NCBI GenBank assembly: GCA_907165065.1
Contig: OU015525.1
Span: 49,795,537-49,859,536, forward strand
From: Caprimulgus europaeus
Taxonomy: Eukaryota; Chordata; Aves; Caprimulgiformes; Caprimulgidae
Reading direction: 5' to 3'
DNA length: 64,000 bases
Positions 51,744 to 62,500 of this stretch are shown piece by piece. The translations under genes and the position numbers were made by a program. Position 1 is the stretch's first letter, and every line of letters starts with the position of its first letter. The notes under the pieces are model-generated. The model had not been told where the DNA came from. It was given only the letters and a program-made list of their open reading frames with translations, and ran no database searches.

Positions 51744-54700
51744 CTAAGAAGGGAGGAGAGGGGCAAAATAAAAGTTAATGTTAACTTTGAAACTGAGAAG
51801 CAAGATTGTGTGGTTTCACTTACCTCAGTTTATAAGTACTAGTTCTTATGTAATTCTTATATTTAATGCCTTTGAGTAAAGGAGTTTAACAATTTTAAAG
51901 CAGTGGAATACTCCTGTGCAAGTATTCTTGTGGTGAAGCAGGGGGGCTGATCTAGTTCCTGTATCTAACCAGCAGATTCATATCCATGGGAGCTCTTTAC
52001 TCTCAAGATATAAGAACTTGGAGTGGGGTTCTGTGCATGTCGACTATCTGGTGATTAAGAACATGTTGCCAGAACAAGCAGTTTAGCTTGGTTTTTTTTA
52101 AAGTGAGAACTGTAATATAAAACAGGCCTTGAATTTTTATCTTCTGTGGAAAAAGCAACTGAACTCAAAGGTTTCTCAACCCAATTCCTGGCTTCAGGAG
52201 AAGGCACTAACTGGAGATAATGTCTTTGCTAAACGAAGCAGTGTAAGCAACTGAAAGCCAAACACGTTAGCTTAATCTGCAAGTTCCTGCTTGGCTTAGT
52301 CTCTCTATGCCTGGGTGCAGTACACAAAGAGGTAAGACAAGTTACCTTTGGAACTGTGCTTAAAGGTAAGTTTGAAATGCACCAAGACTTTTATTTTGTA
52401 ATACAGACTGAGCTGGAGTGGAAGTGAAACAAGCCTTAATTCTGCCTGGGTAACTGAGTTTAACTGCTTATTGCTTACCTGGTGTGAAACTAGGGTTTCC
52501 CCGTAACCGCTGATTTCTTTGTTCAAAGAATCTGAATATAGTATAGAAAAGCATGTCATCTTCAGCTTGTTTCGCTGCATCGAGGAATTTGCGGGCTGAA
52601 ATGCTGTCGTGTCCTCCAATACCCCTGATGAATCTCAAGGCAGCCAAAACTTGGTGTTTGGACAACAGAACTTCCACTATTTCATCATTTGCTGTGGAAA
52701 GTCTCTGTGAAGTCAATCACAGCTGTAAGACTATGCTTCTAACAAACGATTGAGATGTTAGCTAGTCACTTCAAGCTTGGTCAGGTAAGCTGTTTGACAA
52801 GTCTAACCCACATGTGACATGGAGTTACTATAGTCTGAAATGCTTACTTTTAACATGTCCAGGGAGAGCTGATGTGCAGGAGGGTAAATGCTTTCCAGGG
52901 ACAGTAACAGACAAGCCTACAGCAAAAGTAGAAATAACCTTAAAATTCTGAAGACTTCCCATCTCCATGACTAGATTATTGAAGTAGCTGGTATTACATA
53001 CCAAAGGCTTTGAGTCACTCAGCACATGGTACTGCAGAAACTGATGGAGCATGTAGAACAAATTGTGTTGAACAAGGGTTTTGATGACCAGCTCATACAA
53101 GTAGTGCTGTGAATGCAGGAAGAAGACAATCAAAAGTATGTCTCAATACCAGTTTTTACAATCTAGAAGGTAGTATTGTCAAAGATTTAGACTGGTCTGA
53201 AAGTCCATGTAATTTCATGGAGTGAGGTGATATACTTGGCATGTTAGGTACTTTACCTGAACTGCAATCTGGAACTGGTTAAGAGAGCGAATGTATTCCA
53301 TCAAGACTGCTATAGTGAACTTATGAGGTGCTTCCTGGACAAGAAAAAAAAGTGTTAGGTGGAACTTGCATAGCTTCCTCTGTTAATGACAACCCTCTAA
53401 GAATGGGCATCAAAATACTCTAATCCTGACAATAAAGCCTTCTGCAGGCTGTTTCAAGTGGTCAACTGAAGTTTGCTGCTCTGAGACTACAGCCAAACTA
53501 GCACTTTTTACTTACCTTTTTCTCTGTAAATACAGATAAAACGTGTGTGTACATGTCAGACTGGTCAATAACCGCTTGAGTGCGGACTGGCCGTTTCAGG
53601 AGTGGATTACTTCTACTCAGGCCTGCTTCTACCACCTACAAGAAGAAAGCCTTTTTAAATGAAAACTGTAGTGTTGTAGTACAGTTTGTCTCAGCTGTAT
53701 GGAGGCTGTTTTCCACTGGGAATGTAATTATAAGCATGTTTTGCTACTGAGCAAATTTACCTGTGGTCATGTTATACTGGATGCATTCTGTTCAGTGTGG
53801 GCTTCTATATTAAATTTAAAACTGCTTTTTATAAGTTACATAAATGTAGCTGCTGTTATATGCTCCAAAGCCAGGAGATTAATCAAACTTTCTATGCTGA
53901 CACAGGCCCTCAGCTTTAGAAGGATACTTAGTATGGGGCTGTACTACTTGAGTTAGTGCTTGAATGTGCCCGTTTAACAGTAGTTCTGAGGTGCAGCACT
54001 GATGCATGTGTTGTGTAGCGGTACAACATGCCATGAGATCAGCGGTTTGGAAACAGTTTTGATAGTTACGGATTCCAAGTTGTTCTTTGAGCTTCTACCC
54101 TCTCTCTGCTTTCAAGCACTGGGGTGTGCTACTTGTCACACTGGACATGAGCTGTGCAGCATCTGCTGCAACAGAGTGCTAAGTGGGGGTCTTAGTGCAC
54201 CTTGCACAGCAGAGCCTCTATGGTCAGCCTGAGGCAGCTGGGACCTTGGGGTAGGCCTGAATTTCCTAAGTAGAAAAGAGTAGATGCAAACTGAAGTGCA
54301 AATAGCATCATCCTGTCTTTGTAAGCTGCTATAGCTGACATGGTTTACCATAGTATAGCTTTGCTCAGCTTCCAAGTACTTCTTATATTCATGATTCAGT
54401 TTGTCAAAAACAGTTGCAATCACAGACAGTGATCCCCTTTCTGGCTCACTGAGCACTGAAAAGATAAAAAGAAAAAAGAACTATGAGGAGAAATAACCAG
54501 GGGCTTTAATGTTGCCTTTTTCAAAAGGTGCTATCTATTGCAAACTTGATTCTAAACTTTAAAGAAACACTTTCAGTCATGTCAGATGTTGTAACTAAAC
54601 AGTGGTGGGGAGAGGAAAAGTAAAATTCTTTCATGCTGTTGAGTACTTCCTTTAGAATAGTGACTGAGGGTAGTCTAGGCAAATGACATCTTACAGGACC

Positions 54701-56519
54701 AAGGTAGCTTCAAAGGTGATCTCAAATCTAAGAACAGTCCAGCTAACTTCTAAGAGTATTTATGAGTAAGCAGTACTCTATTTTCAAGAGAGACGAAGCA
54801 TGTGAACTTACTTTGAGAGCATACAGACAGGATAACCATTTTGCATTCTTTCCTTTGGAGAAGGAAATCCATTAGTTTTCCTTTATCTAGCAAGAGGTTA
54901 ACTACAGGTTCAAGTTTCACTTGAAGACTCCAGAGGTAACCTTGGTTTGAAGGAGTAAAACAAAGTGAATGGCCTTGTATAAGTATAGCCTAGACGTACA
55001 ACTCTTCCACCTTTAAATGAGAACACAGCTAGATTATGATTTATTTGCCTTCCTAAGTCTGTTTTTGAGCAGCATTACCTCTAAAAAGTAGTAAACATAT
55101 GGTTGTTACCAGGTACATGTGCTTATTTACTTTGTTTGAAGCTGCTTTGTGCACTGGAAGGTATAAACTAGCCACCCTTGGACACTGTGTATAGCAGACT
55201 CAAACAGCTCAGTACTTACCTTCACTTGCACTGATGATAATATCAGGTTGAAAAACAATCCAAGAAGAAGAATCTAAATGTTAAAGTTCTAACATCCATA
55301 TTAACATTGATTCTAAACTGTTGCTACTAAGTTTACATTACTGTACTGAAGCAGATCCCATTAGCATATTTTCATTTACTGTTACCTTTTTATTTTAAGG
55401 AAGGTCTTGGACCATATTCTTGGAAACTATATCTTCAATTTCATGGTGTAACTACTCAGTCATTTCAGACATGCATCTCAAAAGACCAAGAAATGGGGTA
55501 TTGTATTATACTAGGTCTCCATATTTACAACTTTATGAAAGCATTCCAGTCTCTTATGAAATAAATATGTGTATTCAGCTAAAGCTAGACTTAATAGGTC
55601 AAGGTAACAAATGTTAGCGTCTTCCATGCTTGGTACAGAAAGTGAGGCTTCTGTAAGACTCTTGCACTTTTAGAGTATTTAAAGGATACAGAGTTTACAG
55701 GGAACAGGAGCCTGACTTGTCACAGAGGCTGGACCTGCAGAAAAATTAACATCAGGTGAAAAGCAGTAGTACTGACAGCTCTCTTAGACTAAGAAAATAG
55801 AAACTCCAAGCTTACACTGAAAAGGCAAGTATGGATTATAACATGTCTAGCAGTCCTGCAGCACACAGGCAAAGATACACCCATGTGTGTAACCAGATCA
55901 TCTACAAAGAAAATCTGACACTGTGAGAAAGCAAACACATTCTTCAAAACATGATTGTTTTGTTTTGCAGCTAAGTAAAATCATGCATGCAGAAGTATAT
56001 AATTCTAAATACATACATTCCATTTGCAGTATTTATGTCATCACTTTAGTTTCTTTGTACTTTCTGATTCCAATGTTTAATACAAGCCTCCACCTGCACA
56101 TTTATCAGTCATACTTTCTATTAGTGACTTCAAAATTCAGAGGCTGAAGAGCTTTTAAGGCACAATCATTCCTGTGGAATCATCTTTCTCTTCTCTAGAG
56201 AACTGCACTGCTTTGCTAATGCTCGTGGAACTATGCTTAGACTATTGCTAGCTACTTCCAGCTTGATGGTTAAGTATCTGCCACACTAGGAAGACAGGAG
56301 AACAGAAAGATAATCCAAGAAGAATCTTAAGTGTTGAAGTCCTAACACTGATCTTAGCATTGCTTCTAAACTGGTCCTAAACTTGATTCTGAGATTCTAA
56401 GCTTGGCTTGTCTTTCACACTCTTTATGTGACTTGGGAAATTAAGTAACTGTTACTCAAGCCAGAGAACCATGGAGTGCTTTTGAGCACACAGACAAGCT
56501 TTTATAGTGGTAGGGGAAA

Positions 56520-56551
<32 letters not shown>

Positions 56552-59500
56552 CGCGAAAGGAGGTAAAACCCCACAACTTTGAAGTATAAAAACAAAGTTC
56601 TATGAGAAGTATGCTCTCTTACTCTTACTTTTCTGTAGCAGCAGAAATCTGTAGATATATCTCTTAAATATGTATAATGGGAACATTACTAACCAGCATC
56701 CTAAAAACTGAAGTATTCTTTTATGCCAGCTCTGGTACATTTAGATAATTTCTATAACAGTATTAGGTTATGTATTATATCACAGTTCTCTACGATACCT
56801 GCTACAGGTATTTGATAGGGTTGTATGGATCGAGGTGGAAGTACAAATTGATGGAGGGTAGTAGAGCCATCAAATTCTCCTTTTAGCTTGATGTCAAATA
56901 TAACTGAAGTCTGCAATGGAGAAGAGGAAGTTAGTATTCAAAACATGAATTATCCCCCATTTACATGTATTCAGGCTGTTTTTCACATTTCCATCTTGTG
57001 TTCTCCATCAGAATCATAGAATGGCGTGGGTTGGAAGGGATGTGCTCTGGGCAGGGGCATCAAGGCCTGGTCCAGCCTGCCCTTGAACACTTCCCATGAT
57101 GGGGTAATCCACAACTTTGCTGAGCAACCTGTTCCAGGATCTCATCACACTGTAAAAAATGTCTTCCTTTTGTCCAATCTAAATCTGCCCTTCTTCAGTT
57201 TGAAACTGTTGCCCCTTGACCTGTCACTACAGGCCCTGGTAAAAAGTCTCTCTCGGTCTGTCTTATACACCCCCTTAGAGCGATTAATGTAAAACTCGCT
57301 GCTTAGTTATGAACACAAGAAACAGGAAAATTCTGTATCTTCCTGTGATACCCTCATACTTCTACCATTCACTCTTGTCCAACTTGGGTCACTAAAGCTC
57401 CTACCCAGTATGGACAACTTTCTTAGCCTTGCATAGTGGAAATTTGCTTCACTTTCAGTGCTAATGAAACATGACTTCAATTATTAGCATCCATCCTATT
57501 CAGTCTGACTTTTGTTTTCTGTGTTTATATAGTTACACATTTATAGTTTGACTCAATTGCTGGAGAATAATTGCTCTGGGTTGAATACTAATGGGTAGAA
57601 TTAACATTAATTATAACTGAAGCATCAACTAGTCATCCTAATGCGATAGATGTCCTAATTCTTGAAGCTGCCCAAGAGAAGATAATACAAGAAGCCAAAG
57701 CCTTTCCACATATTAAGAGCAAAGTACCACTTCAGCTTTACCACTGATCAAATCTTGCTACTGAGTCTACAGCCAAGCACAATTTACCTATGCTACCATA
57801 AGCATAAGATCATTTGTATTCATAGATGTTTTTGTAGATCCAGACCTTCAACCTAAGAGTGTAAGTTTGTGTCACAGAAACTAATCATTCAAATGTTTGT
57901 GTTATGAGAGGTTCCCAGGATTAATAATTTAGTATCCAATTTCTCTCTGCTTTTTTGTGTAATGCCTTAAAAGCCTATGCAGAGTATCATAAGAAACTAA
58001 TATGGAAAAAAATAATGTATAAAGAAACAGGCATTAGCAACAGCCCTGATTAAATGTTGGTCCAACAACCTGAAAGGATAACTTTGAATCTCTTACATGG
58101 TTTTGTTCCTGCAAATACTCTGGCTTTTGGCAAAACTAAGTACATACAAAAATATTTTCTAGAGCTAACAGGCACTGTTATTAAAATCCATCCATAACTT
58201 TTAAAAGTTAAGGCAGAACATAATATAAATAAATCACACCTCAGTATCCTGATGATGTACTACCACCAAGTTATCCACAACATTCAGTGCAAACTTTCCA
58301 GTTCTGTTGAGCTTTAAAATATGTGTCTTCTTACAGGGGCCTTCTCTGTGTAAATAGAGATGAGAGCTGATCAGTAAGCCAGTTTAAACTAGAAAAGCAG
58401 CTGTCTCTTACAGTCACTAATGTTCTTCATTCTACTCTTACCTTGGTAAATGATAGAGGACTACTTCTGCTCCTGTACTATTGGAAGTCCTTGAGTGATG
58501 CCTCAAATAGAGAACATAAAGCTGCCCATATCTAACAAGAAAACAGGATTAAAGCATTATTTTAAAGCATTATTTTCAAATAAAAGCTCTACCAGTCTCT
58601 TAGAGCCATATATTTTTATCCTAAAACAAGAGAAGTGAGACTACCTCAGTCAAGTGATCAATTAATTAGAAGTGAAAGACTAAAACAGCACTTGATAAAT
58701 CACAATGCACAGCCTATACTCATGCAAATTAGGCATCTAAGAACAACTCTACCAACACATCAGTTCAAAAACAAAGCATTCTCAAAATTTCTGTACTAAT
58801 CAAGAACAATTTAATATAAGACTTCTCGGGTAGCTTCCCTTCCCCACCTTGCCCCATGGGATTGTTTAGATGCTTTGTTCAAGGCAGTTAACTGAAGCAC
58901 TTTAAAGCCGTAGTACTGCTAAAACAAGAAACGAGTGCAACCATGTTAATGTTCTTGTCTTTTCTCATCATCTCCGGATTGTTGTACTTTTACAAGAAAG
59001 GCTTGATTAGTTAGATACATACATTGTAGCCATAGCAATATCTCTTTCAGAAAGGCTGAGCTTGGAGGACTTGGGTGCTGCAGGTAACTCGATTTCAAAT
59101 TTTGATAGTTTTGACATTGTTCCACTCTGTTAAACAGCAAAAAAACCCCAAATAAATCCATCGTTAAGACTAGAAAACAGAAGAGCTCAAGTAACATTTA
59201 ATCAAACGCTGCATCAATAGCACCACCGTGAGGTGAAGAATGGTGACAGCCGAAAAGAAAAAAGCTTTGACACTTTTTTTTTTTTCCTGCTGTGATCCTA
59301 AACACACACTTCTGGTGGTATAGTTTTAGCAGCTTTATCAATCATCTCAATAAAATTCCCATTTTTATTAAGTCAAGACAAGTTTGTGTGCAGATCCCAT
59401 TTACAACTGGCCCAGAAGTCTCAAAGAGCAGTTCTCAATCTTTCTCTCTTTCAGAACACATATGTTCCAACTCTTAAATAACTTATTTAAATAGCCTACT

Positions 59501-62500
59501 GGGAAAGGAAAATTATCAGTACCTCCTACCAGTCACAGTCTCCTTTTGTTCCTGCTAACTCCAGGATCTGCCTTATACTCAGAGCATATTTATGTTCCTG
59601 CCCAAGCTTTCCTCTCTCTTCTTCCTCTTTTCCTATAGAATTTATATTTAAGCAAGTTTTCAGTTTCCAAAGCTTCTACTGAAATTCACTTCCCATTCTC
59701 ACATAACTCATTCTTGAGTATCAAGTGTGAACACTACAGAAATATATCCTTGCTCAAGCTGTGTTTCAAAGATGATATTAGTACAGTACCTTTCTCAGGA
59801 AATCTTTAAAGATTACCTTCTGAACACAAAATAAGAATTATTTAGCTTCAAGCTACAACTTGGCACAAAATGTTAAGGAGGGGGAAACATGATCTAAGTT
59901 CTTAGAAAGCTGTGAGAGGCTAGTAAGTTCCACATAGCCACCTAAGAGAATTACACCTAAGCCACCTAATTTCAGGATCCAGTACAGAGCCTACATAAGA
60001 TCAAACCAGGAAGCCCATTTGAGTAAGATTCTTTTTAATCTCTTCCCTTAGACTACCAGAGAAATCTTCCTAATCCTATGAGAGAAGCAAGATGAACTCT
60101 GTAGTTCTTTTCCACATTTTAAAAATCATCTTCTGCATGATTAACTTAAAACAGATTCTAGTTTTTACTACACACTTTTTCCAAGCCAAACCTGAAGTGT
60201 TGTCCACAGGGAAGAACATAAAGAGAAATCAATACTGTAAACAAAGCCCTCTCATGCTTGGGACAATAGTTGTTTCTTGAGCACTACCTTTTTTCTTTCG
60301 TTTTCAAATGCATCCATTCACGTTCTGAAGGTTGTTGTTATAATCACAAGTGAAAGGCTCTTAAGTTTTCTTTATTACTGCACTACAGAGTACAAATACC
60401 AACAGTAAAATAATATATATTTATTTAAGTGGAAAAAAGATCTCTTGAAAGATTTTTTCCCTTTCTCAAGGTCAGATGTCCAACATTAGCTGGACGCACC
60501 TCTTTCCACAAGGGACGCAAGAAAGAGCAAATTGATTAATTTTACGCCATCACCTAGGAACAATGTTCTAGACTTTTGCTTTGTCCTTTGCTTATTACCA
60601 TATAAGGACGTGAACACATGTACCCCTCTCGGGAAAAAAAAAACAGGAAAAGCAACAGAAATACCTGAGTAATGAAGCAGCCTAAAAAACCCAGAAGCAC
60701 ACAAAAGGAAAAGTTTGGAACATATCCCTTTACCTTGAAATAAAATGGCTGCAGGACATTGCCAAGGACAGTAGTAGAGAGAAGAATGACAGAGCTCTCT
60801 GGACAATACATGTACCAGTTGACATTAATACTCTGATTTTTCAGAAGTTTTAAACTTCGTTTCTCTGGTAATACCTGGAAACACAGGATATTAGCATTGT
60901 ATTACCATCAGGATTCCAACAGCATAAATGGTACTATCCAGTAGCTAGGAATGTTAAGTGAGAAACAGTTCAGTATAAGGGCATTTACAGTGCTAGAATT
61001 AAACATCAGAAAGCTAATAATTACAGCTTAGGTCCCAATGTACTGTAGCTAAGGAATGGCACATCAAATCCTTCTCAAATTCAAAAGAGCTGAAAGGTAC
61101 TGTCTCTTCCTCCTCATCCAGGTCTGGATGTAAGTTCTGTCCATAATGGAGAAACACCTAGCTTGACACAACTAGTTTTATTAAAAAGTCATTAGAATAT
61201 CTTTACTGACTTCATGCCCCAGCTTCCTTAATATTTTATTTTAAGAACTAAGACAGTATATAAATTGATTCTCTTCATTTTAAGGGCCTTACTAACTTCT
61301 CTTCAAAAACACACTTATTTGATTTGGTCCTTTTACCTTCAGGGTTCATAATCCTTTCAGGTGCCAAATATATTCTCTCCCCCCACCCCCAGTCAGCAGC
61401 AGGAAATAATGCCTTTTCAGTTACTTTCTTTAGTCCTAGTTATTAGTAACAGGTATTATGTGAAACATCATGTCTTAGCTCCAGGAATGGAACTATTGGG
61501 AAGTGTACAACTTTGGAGGAAGTTCATAATATCCCTCATCATGAATGGCAGAAAGGTCTATTTATTCATTAGATTTCTTCAAAAACATATGCAAAAGCAA
61601 TTACACATAACACAGAGGAATTCATACAATGAGATCAATAGGAGAAAGTTGCTAGTTTGCAGAAGGGTATCACTATCTGACCAATTATTTGTTCTTTGCT
61701 GCATTTTAAGCAGGCACACATCATCCCCAATGCTGATTTGTTTTGAGTGAAGTGGTATTTCACACTAGATTTAGATACCAAATTCCACGCAAGCCAAGAG
61801 CATCTATTAATCGAGTGTTCTCAAGGTTTAATTCAGTACTCCTTTACACAGGGTCTTTGATAGCTGTGCTAAATAACCAGTTAATGATAATTCCCTCTGC
61901 CCCAAAAATGTATTCCTCTCAAAGAAAAATAATGGTACTCTGAAAAAAAAAAAAAAAACAGCAGAACTTCTTTTTTTAGTACTGCACTTTCTCAGTTATA
62001 GAGCTAGAAAAAAGGAATTCAAAGATACTGTCACAAATTCACATTTTCAAATCTCTAAGTATGTCCTACAAGAGTTACTTGTATTACCTGGTAGAATTCA
62101 ATTCCTTGATCTGTGATGAAGACAATTTCTGTAGAACTTGTCCAGCAGAATCCTAGAATATTGGCATTCTTTGTCTTTTAACAAACAAGCAAACAAACAG
62201 TCTTTTATTTGGAAAAATTAACTATTCAGATAAACTAGAATTACTAAATTAAGAATGTGAGATCAAAGGCAATTTAGTTATTCAGTCACTGGAGTTAATG
62301 CTTTTGCCCACTAGACATTTAGCATGCATCAACTACTTTTGTAAAGACTCCCAAAACTACGTATGTACTGAATTTTTGGCAGCATGTAAGATTTACAAGT
62401 CTATTACATAGTCAATTTTATTTTTCCCCTGAATACAACCAAGCTCTTCTGGTTCAAATCACACTGCCAATTCAATAGATTCCCGACATGAAAAGACAGT

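Noticed and set aside
55274-56798. Direct joining of the RMC1 exons at 56799-56910 and 55220-55273
   Set aside because: The frame would hold, but the conserved 15-residue segment would be missing; the micro-exon at 55690-55734 supplies it with fitting splice sites.
60486-60811. Two overlapping - strand open frames
   Set aside because: Only the part at 60734-60811 is real RMC1 coding sequence; the remainder is intron.
61361-61750. Open frame of 129 codons on the + strand
   Set aside because: Intronic in RMC1, antisense, no motif and no splice support.
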